Shown: in pieces, positions 16,642-24,479 of the stretch
Layout of the letters: every line of letters starts with the position of its first letter
Position numbering within the stretch: the first letter of the stretch is position 1
From: an uncultured Lachnospiraceae bacterium
Lineage (GTDB): Bacteria > Bacillota > Clostridia > Lachnospirales > Lachnospiraceae
Direction of reading: 5' to 3'
Assembly: GCA_947565425.1 (NCBI GenBank)
Contig: CANOFW010000031.1
Location: 1-35,108 of the forward strand
DNA length: 35,108 nt
Notes under the pieces: generated by a model
The model's input: the letters and a program-made list of their open reading frames with translations, nothing else
Told to the model about the DNA's origin: nothing
Databases searched by the model: none
Translations under genes and position numbers: made by a program

Positions 16642-16667
16642 AATCTTATTGTAGGAAAGGATGAAAT

Positions 16668-16907
16668 ATGAGAGTAGATAAATTTTTGAAAGTTTCCCGA
16701 CTGATTAAGCGGAGGACTGTGGCGAATGAGGCATGCGATGCCGGGCGTGTGCAGGTAAACGGGAAGGTGGCAAAGGCTTCCCAGGATGTAAAGGTGGGAG
16801 ATATTATAGAAATTGGTTTCGGTACGAAGAATGTGAAGGTGGAAGTGCTTGCCGTGCAGGATACCAGCAAAAAAGACGAGGCAAAAGAGCTTTTCCGCTA
16901 TCTTTAG
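16668..16907 (+). CDS. rqcP: S4-domain RNA-binding protein RqcP (YabO/Hsp15-like)
   Basis: Short S4-domain protein (79 residues). The Bacillus homologue RqcP (YabO) acts with RqcH on stalled 50S subunits in ribosome-associated quality control, helping add alanine tails. The S4 fold is clear in MRVDKFLKVSRLIKRRTVAN and DAGRVQVNGKVAKASQDVK (VGDIIEI follows). AGGAAAGG lies just upstream of ATG 16668. Its place right before yabP-yabQ-divIC is the same as in Bacillus. No separate promoter is evident between the hup terminator and this gene, so it may depend on read-through. Confidence 0.9.
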   Translation: MRVDKFLKVSRLIKRRTVANEACDAGRVQVNGKVAKASQDVKVGDIIEIGFGTKNVKVEVLAVQDTSKKDEAKELFRYL

Positions 16908-17038
16908 TATAATCTTCACGAATTAACCGTGGTATCGCTAATTAGAGTGGATGATACTAGGAATAAAATCATGTCTCCTTCATATATTTAAAGAGGACAT
17001 ACCAATTTGATCCGGGATATATAGAAGGAGGTTTTTGG

Positions 17039-17335
17039 ATGGAAGAGAGAGCAGGCGCCGGGAATACCCGAAGCGCCCATAAAATTATGATTTCCAACCG
17101 CAAAAGCGGAGTGCTGAACGGCGTTATAGATGTACTTTCTTTTGATGTGGGGGAAATTCTGTTAGAGACAGAGCTGGGAATGCTGATGATAAAGGGAAAT
17201 GATCTTCATGTGAATCGTCTGACATTGGAAAAAGGAGAAATTGATATTGAGGGCAAGATAGACAGCTTCACTTATTCAGATGTAAAAGCAGCCTCGAAAA
17301 AAAATGAGTCCTTATTAGGAAGATTGTTTAAGTAA
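17039..17335 (+). CDS. yabP: Sporulation protein YabP
   Basis: YabP-family sporulation protein (98 residues), in Bacillus made in the mother cell under SigE; molecular function unknown. It begins MEERAGAGNTRSAHKIMISN and has the beta-rich core SGVLNGVIDVLSFDVGEILL and LGMLMIKGNDLHVNRLTLEK (GEIDIEGKID follows), typical of the YabP/YqfC family. AAGGAGG lies 7 nt before ATG 17039. The 131-bp gap upstream holds two imperfect inverted repeats and a CATACCAA element; a SigE promoter is expected but not clear. Its stop codon overlaps the next start by one base. Confidence 0.9.
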   Translation: MEERAGAGNTRSAHKIMISNRKSGVLNGVIDVLSFDVGEILLETELGMLMIKGNDLHVNRLTLEKGEIDIEGKIDSFTYSDVKAASKKNESLLGRLFK

Positions 17336-17808
17336 TGGAAGTCAGCGCGGAAATTTTAAAGGAAGCGGATGTGCTTCTGGCGGCTTTTCTGACAGGGGCA
17401 TTGCTGTTGTTTGTCTATGATGTGCTGCGGATTGTGCGGAAAATCGTGCCCCATAAAATGTGGCTGGTGGGTGCAGAAGATGTGGTTTTCTGGATTGGCA
17501 GCGCGCTTGCACTGTTCGCCATGCTGTATCGCGAAAACAGCGGCTATATCAGAGGATTTGTTATTGGTGGTGTTCTGGTAGGGATGCTGCTTTATAACCT
17601 TTTACTTAGCGCTTGGGTTGTTGCGGGAAGCGTATTCTTGTTGAAGAAAGTACTGTTTGTGCTCAGTCGGCCGCTGGTATGGACAGCCCGTCTTTTCAAA
17701 AGGCCGTTGAGGTTTGCAGGCAGGAAAACCAAAAAAATTCTGAGGTTTTTGAAAAAAGAATTGAAAAAGCTTTGGAAAACAGTTAAAATAGGAGTGTGTA
17801 AACTTTAA
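17335..17808 (+). CDS. yabQ: Spore cortex biosynthesis protein YabQ
   Basis: Membrane protein of 157 residues of the YabQ family, required for spore cortex formation in Bacillus. About four hydrophobic segments are visible: residues about 10-33, 44-62, 70-90 and 88-112. A strongly basic cytoplasmic C-terminal tail follows (ARLFKRPLRFAGRKTKKILR and onward). The early motif LLLFVYDVLRIVRK is characteristic. The ATG overlaps the yabP stop (TAATG), so the pair is translationally coupled. Residue ranges are approximate because no topology program was run. Confidence 0.88.
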   Translation: MEVSAEILKEADVLLAAFLTGALLLFVYDVLRIVRKIVPHKMWLVGAEDVVFWIGSALALFAMLYRENSGYIRGFVIGGVLVGMLLYNLLLSAWVVAGSVFLLKKVLFVLSRPLVWTARLFKRPLRFAGRKTKKILRFLKKELKKLWKTVKIGVCKL

Positions 17809-17907
17809 TCTGAGGCGTCTGGCTGTTCGGAAAGTTTTGCATGATGTTTGTAGAACAGGGTGTTGCAAGGCTATGGCAGATACCGGATAGAACGAAAGGA
17901 AATTTAG

Positions 17908-18255
17908 ATGGAGAAACGTAGCGAGGCAAGAAGAGCAGGGGCGCAGAGAACACGGATGAGAAGAAAGAGGCGGCAGAATAAGTCGGCGGTGTTATGCATT
18001 GCCTTAATTTCACTTATGCTGCTGGGCGTGATGTCTGTGCAGATTCTTTCCCTGTATAACAGGAAGCAGTCTTACCAGGCGAAGGAACAGGATTTGCAGA
18101 CGCAGTTGGAATCAGAACAGCAGCGGCAGGCAGAGCTTGAAGAGTACGAAGATTATGTGACAACGGAAGAATACATAGAGCAGACAGCTAAGACAAAGCT
18201 GGGGCTGGTGAACCCCAACGAGATTATTTTCAAGGAGAAAGAGGAGAAGGATTAA
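17908..18255 (+). CDS. divIC: Septum formation initiator DivIC/FtsB
   Basis: Bitopic division protein (115 residues) of the DivIC/FtsB family that joins FtsL and DivIB/FtsQ in the septal complex. The N-terminus is highly basic (EKRSEARRAGAQRTRMRRKR), followed by one membrane segment (about 29-51, SAVLCIALISLMLLGVMSVQ) and a coiled coil (about 58-85). A C-terminal motif YVTTEEYIEQTAKTKLGLV and PNEIIF is typical of the family. AAAGGAAA lies before ATG 17908. It ends the yabP-yabQ-divIC run and is followed by a terminator. Confidence 0.9.
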   Translation: MEKRSEARRAGAQRTRMRRKRRQNKSAVLCIALISLMLLGVMSVQILSLYNRKQSYQAKEQDLQTQLESEQQRQAELEEYEDYVTTEEYIEQTAKTKLGLVNPNEIIFKEKEEKD

Positions 18256-18310
18256 GTCATTCTTCGATATGCTGGGGATGATAAAAGATGAATTTCCTCA
18301 AGAGCTTAAA

Positions 18311-18352
18311 CCCCTTAGAATCGCCATAAGCAGCGATTTTAAGGGGCTTTTT
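18311..18352 (+). terminator. Intrinsic terminator after divIC
   Basis: CCCCTTAGAATCGC (18311-18324) pairs with GCGATTTTAAGGGG (18333-18346) with one wobble pair and an 8-nt loop, followed by CTTTTT. Confidence 0.92.
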
Positions 18353-18383
18353 GTCTAAAAGTTTTTGAAAACATGACCCGGAT

Positions 18384-18416
18384 TTGACAAACATTTCGGC
18401 GTCCTCTTTTTATAAT
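18384..18416 (+). promoter_or_regulatory. Long-spacer promoter of spoIIE with Spo0A-box-like sites
   Basis: TTGACA (18384-18389) and TATAAT (18411-18416) are both consensus but 21 bp apart. That spacing is known for Spo0A-activated, SigA-dependent spoIIE and spoIIG promoters of Bacillus. TTTGACA (18383-18389) and TTCGGCG (18395-18401) resemble the 0A box TTCGACA, 12 bp apart, and overlap the -35/spacer region. Confidence 0.7.
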
Positions 18417-18456
18417 AACTCCTGCACGTACAAAGCGGCAGAAAAAGGAGGACAGA

Positions 18457-20310
18457 ATGATGAATAAATCGAAATGGAAGGAACTTGTATTGTATCTTTT
18501 GGCAATTATTGTGGCAAAGGTGGAATTTGTAGGCTGTTACCCGCTGATTCCTGGATTTTTTGCAGCGGCATATATGGAAGAAGTAAACCGCACACTGCTT
18601 CTTGTATTCAGTATTTTTGGCATGGCATTGTTTGTGCCGGTGCAGGCAATGGCGAAGTATACGATGGCGATGTTGGTTACTGGGGTGGTGATTAAACTTG
18701 TGGAATGGGCGTATAAGAGTTGCCGTGCTTATGTAGGGGCGGCTGCCGCCGGGGTCAGCGTTCTTTTGCTTACGGCGGCAGGAGAGGTGTTACAGATGGG
18801 GAACCGCCGTCTGGTTTGGATGGGTGTGATGGAAGCCGTTCTAGTTACGGCCATGGTAATGTTGCTTTCTCCGGCGCTCCATAGATTGATGGAGGAAGGG
18901 CTTACGCCTTTGCACTGGAAAAACAGTGCCGAGCCCCGTACCCCGGAGCATGGGGAAAAATTGCAGACGTATGCCAAATCATTTAGCGGGTTGTCAAAGA
19001 TTTTTTCTCATATGGAGAAATTCAAGGGGAGTTTTGAACCGGAAGAGATGGGCAAAATGCAGCAGGAGATAGCGGGTAAAATCTGCATGGACTGTGAGCA
19101 GTGCGCAATCTGCTGGCAGGAGGATACAAGCCCAATGTATGAGCTATTTTACCGGCTGTTCCATTCAATTGAGGACCGCGGGCAGGCGGAAGAGGAGGTA
19201 CATCGGGAACTGGCGGGGTACTGCCCATATTCGGACAGTATTGTGGAAGAGGCGATCGGCGTTTTTGAGAAGGCAAAACTTAATCTTGCCTGGTATAACC
19301 GGCTGTTGGAAAACCGAGGGATTATCGCGGAACAGCTTGACGCTATGGCATATATTATGGAAGACTGTGCCAGAGAGTACCGCGACATCAGTCAGCAGGA
19401 AGCAAGGCTTGTAGCTGCGGTGAAATACCGTCTCAAGGAACGTGGCGTTCAGACGCGGGAAATTCATCTCTATCAGAGGCAGAACGGTAAGATGTCGTTG
19501 CAGGTCAAGGCGGCGTCTAAATGGGGAAACTGTGTGCCAATTAAGGAATTGGCTAAAGCGGCGAGCCAGGGCTTGAAGCGCGATATGGTTCCCGGAAAAT
19601 ATACCCATACGCTGATAGGCAAAGAGGAATCGTTTCTTACGTTTGAGGAGGACACGTTATTTCATACATTACAGGGTGTGGCAAGGCTGACCAAGGATCA
19701 TGCGCAGGTATCGGGCGACAGCTTTTCTTTTCTCAATCTGGAGGGAGGAGAATGTGTGATGGCGTTGTCGGACGGCATGGGTTCGGGAATCAACGCTTGT
19801 AAGGAAAGTGAAATGGTGATAGAGTTAATAGAGAAGTTTTTGGAGTCTGGTTTCCAGAAAGAGACGGCCATCCGTATGATGAATTCTGCGATGGTGATTC
19901 AGGGCGAAGATGGGATATTTTCTACCGTGGACATGGCGTCTATGGACTTGTACACAGGTATGTGTGAGTTCTATAAGATTGGCGCGGCGGCGACTTTTAT
20001 CAAGCATGAGCAGGAGGTAGAGTGCATTGCTTCCGCCAATCTGCCAGCAGGAATTCTCCACCAGATTGAGATTGATAGGACAAGCCGCCAGTTAAAAGAC
20101 GGAGAGTTTGTCGTACTTTTGACGGATGGAGTTTTGGATTTTCTAAAGGTACCCATGCCGGAGGAAACTATGCGAGAGATTATAGAGACGATTGAAACAA
20201 ATAACCCAGGTCAAATGGCAAAACAGATTTTAGAGCGGATTTTGCTGTTTACTGCCGGTAAGGTGCCAGATGACATGACCGTTTTGGTGACCGGAATTTG
20301 GAAGAAATAA
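18457..20310 (+). CDS. spoIIE: Stage II sporulation protein E (PP2C phosphatase)
   Basis: Membrane-bound serine phosphatase that dephosphorylates SpoIIAA and so activates SigF in the forespore; it also acts at the polar septum. It has 617 residues, against 827 in B. subtilis. The shortening is mostly N-terminal: about 4-6 hydrophobic segments lie in residues 1-145 instead of ten. A central regulatory part contains CMDCEQCAICW and later HRELAGYCPYSDSI. The PP2C/SpoIIE domain (about 410-617) has MALSDGMGSG, LLTDGVLDF and PDDMTVLV, supplying the metal-binding Asp residues. AAGGAGG precedes two tandem ATGs (18457 and 18460); either may be used. The promoter spacing supports Spo0A control. Confidence 0.93.
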   Translation: MMNKSKWKELVLYLLAIIVAKVEFVGCYPLIPGFFAAAYMEEVNRTLLLVFSIFGMALFVPVQAMAKYTMAMLVTGVVIKLVEWAYKSCRAYVGAAAAGVSVLLLTAAGEVLQMGNRRLVWMGVMEAVLVTAMVMLLSPALHRLMEEGLTPLHWKNSAEPRTPEHGEKLQTYAKSFSGLSKIFSHMEKFKGSFEPEEMGKMQQEIAGKICMDCEQCAICWQEDTSPMYELFYRLFHSIEDRGQAEEEVHRELAGYCPYSDSIVEEAIGVFEKAKLNLAWYNRLLENRGIIAEQLDAMAYIMEDCAREYRDISQQEARLVAAVKYRLKERGVQTREIHLYQRQNGKMSLQVKAASKWGNCVPIKELAKAASQGLKRDMVPGKYTHTLIGKEESFLTFEEDTLFHTLQGVARLTKDHAQVSGDSFSFLNLEGGECVMALSDGMGSGINACKESEMVIELIEKFLESGFQKETAIRMMNSAMVIQGEDGIFSTVDMASMDLYTGMCEFYKIGAAATFIKHEQEVECIASANLPAGILHQIEIDRTSRQLKDGEFVVLLTDGVLDFLKVPMPEETMREIIETIETNNPGQMAKQILERILLFTAGKVPDDMTVLVTGIWKK

Positions 20311-20337
20311 GGTGCAGCAAGTTTACAGGAGATGAAA

Positions 20338-21738
20338 ATGCGGGAGAAAGTAAGGAAGTTTATAGAGGAATGCCATATGATAGAAAGAGGAGATACCGTG
20401 CTGGCGGCTGTGTCAGGGGGTGCGGATTCGCTTTGTCTGCTCTTATTGTTGAATGCGCTAAGTGTTGAAAAAGAATTTGCATTACGCGTGATACATGTAG
20501 AACATGGCATTCGTGGGGCGGAAAGCCTTGACGATGCAAAATTTGTGGAAGAACTTTGCGCCCAAATGCATATTTCCTGTAAAATTTGCCATTGCCAGGT
20601 ATTGGAATATGCCAGGCAGGAAAAACTGAGTGTGGAAGAGGCGGCGAGGAATCTGCGTTATCAGTTGTTTGAGGAGGAGGCAAAGGAGGTTGGCGCAAAT
20701 AAAATTGCAGTTGCGCATAATCAAAACGACTGTGCAGAGACAATGTTGTTTCACCTGGCAAGGGGGAGCGGGCTCTCAGGTTTGTGTGGCATTCGCCCGG
20801 TGCGTGGGCAGATTATCCGTCCGCTTTTGTGTGTGAACCGTGGGGAGATCGAGGAATATCTTGCCGGGGAGGGTCAGAGATTCTGTGTCGACAGGACGAA
20901 TGGAGAACTGCAATATACGAGAAATAAAATTCGTCATCAGATTCTTCCTTTACTAACACAGATTAATACGAACGCAGTTTCTCATATGAACTACACGGCG
21001 ACATTTGTAGCGGAGGCGGTAGAGCTGGTGGAAGCATTAAGCCGGCAGGCGGCAGGAAAACATATTTGCAGAAGTGGAGAAGATATATGCATAGCGCGAA
21101 CATTACTAGAGGAGCCTCCCGCTGTTGCGCGCGCGGTATTGCACGATGTTTTGGCTAAAGCGGCGAAAAGCAGTAAAGATATTGCGAGAGTTCATGTGCA
21201 GCAGCTTTGGGATTTATTTGCACGGCAGAGCGGAAAAGAGATTGAATTGCCTTATGGTTTGCGGGCGAGGCGGACATATGAAGGGGTTCTTTTGGAACTG
21301 GACAAAGCGCCGAAAGGAGAGCGGTCGTTACAGCAAGTATCGTGGGATCTTCCGATAAATGGGAGTTTGCGCATTTCTTCCTATAGATATACAATATGCA
21401 CGCGTATATTGGAAAAAATGCCTCAAAATGAAGAAATTCCCAAAAAAATGTATACGAAATGGTTAGATTATGATAAAATAAAAAATACTACGCGGTTGAG
21501 AACACGCCAGGAAGAAGATTATCTGGTTATTAATCGGGAGGGGAAACGGAAAAAGTTAAAGAAATACTTTATTGATGAGAAGATACCGGCGAAACGGCGG
21601 GAACAAATTTTGCTTGTGGCAGATGGCGCTCGTATTCTATGGGTTATCGGTTATCGCATCAGTGAGGATATAAAAGTGACAGAACATACCAAAAGAATTT
21701 TAGAGATACGTGTAGATGGAGGAGAAGAGAGTGAGTGA
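20338..21738 (+). CDS. tilS: tRNA(Ile)-lysidine synthase
   Basis: Cytoplasmic ATP-dependent enzyme that turns C34 of tRNA-Ile2 (anticodon CAU) into lysidine, switching it to read AUA. It has 466 residues. ATG 20338 is chosen because AGGAG (20327-20331) is 6 nt upstream; the ATG at 20332 touches that site. The PP-loop is SGGADS (26-31) in LAAVSGGADSLCLL. HVEHGIRGAES and HNQNDCAETMLFHLARGSG are further family motifs. The C-terminal lysidine domain contains RTRQEEDYLVI and KKLKKYFIDEKIPAKRR. It lies between spoIIE and hpt, as in Bacillus. Confidence 0.94.
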   Translation: MREKVRKFIEECHMIERGDTVLAAVSGGADSLCLLLLLNALSVEKEFALRVIHVEHGIRGAESLDDAKFVEELCAQMHISCKICHCQVLEYARQEKLSVEEAARNLRYQLFEEEAKEVGANKIAVAHNQNDCAETMLFHLARGSGLSGLCGIRPVRGQIIRPLLCVNRGEIEEYLAGEGQRFCVDRTNGELQYTRNKIRHQILPLLTQINTNAVSHMNYTATFVAEAVELVEALSRQAAGKHICRSGEDICIARTLLEEPPAVARAVLHDVLAKAAKSSKDIARVHVQQLWDLFARQSGKEIELPYGLRARRTYEGVLLELDKAPKGERSLQQVSWDLPINGSLRISSYRYTICTRILEKMPQNEEIPKKMYTKWLDYDKIKNTTRLRTRQEEDYLVINREGKRKKLKKYFIDEKIPAKRREQILLVADGARILWVIGYRISEDIKVTEHTKRILEIRVDGGEESE

Positions 21739-22258
21739 GGAAATCCGCGTCTTAATTTCGGAAGAGGAGATAGAGAAAAGAATTCGTGAGATGGGCAGAC
21801 AAATCAGTGAATTTTACCAGGGGGAGCCGGTACATTTAGTGAGTGTTCTCAAAGGAGGCGTATTTTTTACCTGTGAGCTGGCAAAGCGGCTGACGATACC
21901 AGTATCGCTCGATTTTATGTCCGTTTCCAGTTATGGAGATGGCACCAAGTCCAGCGGTGTGGTAAAAGTAGTCAAGGATTTGGATGAAGCCATTGAGGGC
22001 AAGCATGTGCTGGTTGTTGAGGATATTGTGGATTCCGGGAGAACACTGAGCTATTTGTTGGATAATTTAAAAAGCAGAAGACCGAAAAGCCTGCGCCTGT
22101 GCACGCTGTTAGACAAACCGGAACGCCGGGTGGCAGACGTGCATGTGGATTATACTGGGTTTGAGATACCGGATGAGTTTGTTGTGGGCTATGGACTTGA
22201 TTATATGCAGCATTACCGCAACCTGCCTTATATTGGGGTTGTGGAATTGGATGCTTAG
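21731..22258 (+). CDS. hpt: Hypoxanthine(-guanine) phosphoribosyltransferase
   Basis: Purine-salvage enzyme joining hypoxanthine or guanine to PRPP (175 residues). GTG 21731 is chosen: GGAGG lies 8 nt upstream and the protein then starts at the family's usual place (SEEIRVLISEEEI); an in-frame ATG at 21716 overlaps that ribosome-binding site. The PRPP loop is VLVVEDIVDSGRTLSYLL, and VSVLKGGVFF is the early substrate loop. It overlaps the tilS end by 8 bp. The tilS-hpt-ftsH order is conserved in Firmicutes. Confidence 0.93.
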   Translation: MSEEIRVLISEEEIEKRIREMGRQISEFYQGEPVHLVSVLKGGVFFTCELAKRLTIPVSLDFMSVSSYGDGTKSSGVVKVVKDLDEAIEGKHVLVVEDIVDSGRTLSYLLDNLKSRRPKSLRLCTLLDKPERRVADVHVDYTGFEIPDEFVVGYGLDYMQHYRNLPYIGVVELDA

Positions 22259-22285
22259 AAATAGAAAGGAGATAAGGAATAGGCG

Positions 22286-24124
22286 ATGAATAATCAAAAA
22301 CGTTACCGGGCATTTGGCGTATATATTGCAGTGATTGCTATTCTTGCGCTGCTTTGGATTTTGCGGGATAATTCGCCTGGTTTTAATCAGGGTTCTGTTT
22401 ATACGTATGGGCATTTTGAGCAGGACTTAGAGAATGAGAACGTGGTATCCGTCGTTGTTACTCAGAATCGGGAAGTGCCGAGCGGTGAGGCGAGCGTGAC
22501 GGTGAAGGGAGATTCTAAGAGTGTCACCCGGTCATTGCATGTGTCGGATGTCAATGCGTTGCAGGAGACCATGAGATCTTATGATTTTAAGGATTTTGTA
22601 GTACAGGAGATGCCGGAGGAGAACTGGCTGATTTCCATACTTCCTACATTGATTCTGTTCGGTGTATTGTTTGTTTTTTATATTATGATGACGAACCACG
22701 CGGCTGCTTCCTCCGGTGGCGGAGGCAAGATGATGAATTTTGGTAAGAGCCGTGCCAAAATGACAACAGATGAGAATAAAAAGATCAATTTTGGCAATGT
22801 TGCCGGGTTGAAAGAAGAAAAGGAAGAGTTGGAGGAGTTGGTTGATTTCCTGCAAGCGCCCAGAAAGTATACGAAGTTGGGGGCAAGAATTCCCAAGGGA
22901 GTCCTTCTGGTGGGACCTCCTGGTACTGGTAAGACACTGCTTGCCAAAGCAGTGGCGGGGGAAGCTGGCGTTCCGTTTTTTAGTATTTCCGGTTCTGATT
23001 TTGTGGAGATGTTTGTCGGCGTGGGTGCGTCCCGTGTCAGAGACCTTTTTGAAGAGGCAAAGAAGAATGCGCCTTGTATCGTGTTCATTGATGAGATTGA
23101 CGCAGTGGCAAGGCGGCGTGGAACCGGCATGGGCGGCGGTCATGATGAGCGGGAGCAGACCTTGAACCAGCTTTTGGTGGAAATGGATGGTTTTGGCGTC
23201 AATGAGGGTATCATCGTAATGGCGGCGACCAACCGTGTAGATATTTTGGACCCGGCAATCATGCGTCCAGGGCGGTTTGACCGCAAAGTACATGTGGGCA
23301 GGCCGGATATTGGCGGCAGGGAGGAGATTTTGAATGTCCATGCCAAGAATAAACCGCTGGGAGATGACGTGGATTTGAAACAAATTGCCCAGACAACAGC
23401 GGGATTTACCGGGGCTGATTTGGAGAACCTTTTGAATGAGGCGGCGATTGTGGCGGCAAAGGAAAACCGAGCCTATATCATACAGAGTGATATTCGCAAA
23501 TCTTTTGTGAAGGTTGGAATTGGCTCAGAGAAGAAGAGTCGGATTATCACGGATAAGGAAAAGCGGATAACGGCATACCATGAGGCAGGTCATGCAATAC
23601 TTTTTCATGTGCTTCCAGACGTGGGACCCGTATATTCTGTGTCTATTATCCCCACCGGGGTAGGAGCGGCAGGATATACCATGCCGTTGCCGGAGCGTGA
23701 TGAGATGTTCAATACCAAGGGCAGAATGCTACAGGAAATTATCGTTGATCTTGGAGGCAGGGTAGCAGAAGAGATGATTTTTGACGATATAACTACAGGA
23801 GCTTCTCAGGATATTAAGCAAGCGACTGGCGTGGCAAAGGCCATGGTAACTAGGTATGGGATGTCGGAAAACATTGGCTTGATTAATTATGATAGCGATG
23901 ATGATGAGGTATTTATTGGTAGAGACCTTGCACATGCGAGGGCATATGGTGAGAATGTAGCTGGCATGATAGACCAGGAGATCAAGCGTATTATTGATGA
24001 ATGTTACCAGAAGTCGAGAAGCATTCTCACGGAACATGAGAAGATTCTCCATAAATGTGCAGACCTTTTGTTAGAGAAAGAGAAAATCAGCAGAGATGAG
24101 TTTGAAGCGCTTTTTGAAGGATGA
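22286..24124 (+). CDS. ftsH: ATP-dependent zinc metalloprotease FtsH
   Basis: Membrane-anchored AAA+ protease that degrades membrane and regulatory proteins as a hexamer. It has 612 residues. Two membrane segments (about 10-27 and 116-135) flank an extracytoplasmic part. The AAA domain shows Walker A GPPGTGKT (210-217), Walker B IVFIDEID (about 265-272) and the second region of homology around [20 protein letters not shown]. The zinc site is HEAGH (432-436) with catalytic Glu433. It ends the tilS-hpt-ftsH run. The nearest terminator is about 190 bp downstream. Confidence 0.96.
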   Translation: MNNQKRYRAFGVYIAVIAILALLWILRDNSPGFNQGSVYTYGHFEQDLENENVVSVVVTQNREVPSGEASVTVKGDSKSVTRSLHVSDVNALQETMRSYDFKDFVVQEMPEENWLISILPTLILFGVLFVFYIMMTNHAAASSGGGGKMMNFGKSRAKMTTDENKKINFGNVAGLKEEKEELEELVDFLQAPRKYTKLGARIPKGVLLVGPPGTGKTLLAKAVAGEAGVPFFSISGSDFVEMFVGVGASRVRDLFEEAKKNAPCIVFIDEIDAVARRRGTGMGGGHDEREQTLNQLLVEMDGFGVNEGIIVMAATNRVDILDPAIMRPGRFDRKVHVGRPDIGGREEILNVHAKNKPLGDDVDLKQIAQTTAGFTGADLENLLNEAAIVAAKENRAYIIQSDIRKSFVKVGIGSEKKSRIITDKEKRITAYHEAGHAILFHVLPDVGPVYSVSIIPTGVGAAGYTMPLPERDEMFNTKGRMLQEIIVDLGGRVAEEMIFDDITTGASQDIKQATGVAKAMVTRYGMSENIGLINYDSDDDEVFIGRDLAHARAYGENVAGMIDQEIKRIIDECYQKSRSILTEHEKILHKCADLLLEKEKISRDEFEALFEG

Positions 24125-24242
24125 TTTGTGAAAATTGCTATGGGATTTTGAATGGGCAGGAAAAAGCATGTGTACAAAATAGACAAAAACAGATAGTAAT
24201 TTTTGTGAAGTTTGTGCACACTTATTGAGGGATTTATGGTAC

Positions 24243-24346
24243 TATAATTACTGTAAAAACCCCCCAATACATTATATAATTTTTGCTACACCCCATAGTA
24301 AAAATACCTTCTCCTAAAAAGGCAGCTTACATAGCTGCCTTTTTTA
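24243..24346 (+). ncRNA. Candidate short transcript or ftsH 3' leader with two hairpins
   Basis: The gap 24125-24479 has no gene. It contains TATAAT (24243-24248) without a clear -35, a hairpin ATTTTTGCTA/TAGTAAAAAT (24279-24305, 9 of 10 pairs, 7-nt loop), and the terminator at 24316-24346. This could be a small RNA of roughly 90 nt or just the end of the ftsH transcript. No known RNA family is recognised. The rest of the gap holds R1 copy 2 and its degenerate neighbour. Confidence 0.25.
24316..24346 (+). terminator. Intrinsic terminator between ftsH and the GH13 gene
   Basis: AAAAAGGCAGCT (24316-24327) pairs with AGCTGCCTTTTTT (24333-24345) around a short loop; A-rich and T-rich flanks make it likely bidirectional. 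R1 copy 2 starts at the end of its T-tract. Confidence 0.93.
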
Positions 24347-24401
24347 TCTTATAGGAAAAACCTTGTCACACTAACGTGTGAAAGTGTCTTTCCTATAAGA
24401 T
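24346..24401. repeat. R1 hairpin repeat, copy 2
   Basis: This is the best-preserved copy (56 bp): outer arms ATCTTATAGGAAA and TTTCCTATAAGAT pair perfectly (13 bp), and an inner hairpin TCACAC-TAAC-GTGTGA is also perfect. It begins directly at the T-tract of the preceding terminator. Confidence 0.88.
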
Positions 24402-24428
24402 AAGAACATTTATGCGTTCTTCTTGAAG

Positions 24429-24462
24429 ATAGAAAGACCTTGTTACTGTAAAGCGTTGATGG
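24429..24462. repeat. Degenerate partial R1 copy upstream of the GH13 gene
   Basis: ATAGAAAGACCTTGTTAC followed by TGTAAAGCG matches the core of R1 copy 1 with the inner loop shortened. It forms a near-tandem pair with copy 2 and ends 17 bp before the GH13 start codon. A small hairpin AAGAAC/GTTCTT lies between the two copies. Confidence 0.5.
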
Positions 24463-24479
24463 GAAAGAGGTATCATAAT

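Noticed and set aside
16980-17005. SigE-like promoter before yabP (TCATATA and CATACCAA)
   Set aside because: The spacing is only 11 bp and the -10 match is incomplete, although SigE control is expected from Bacillus.
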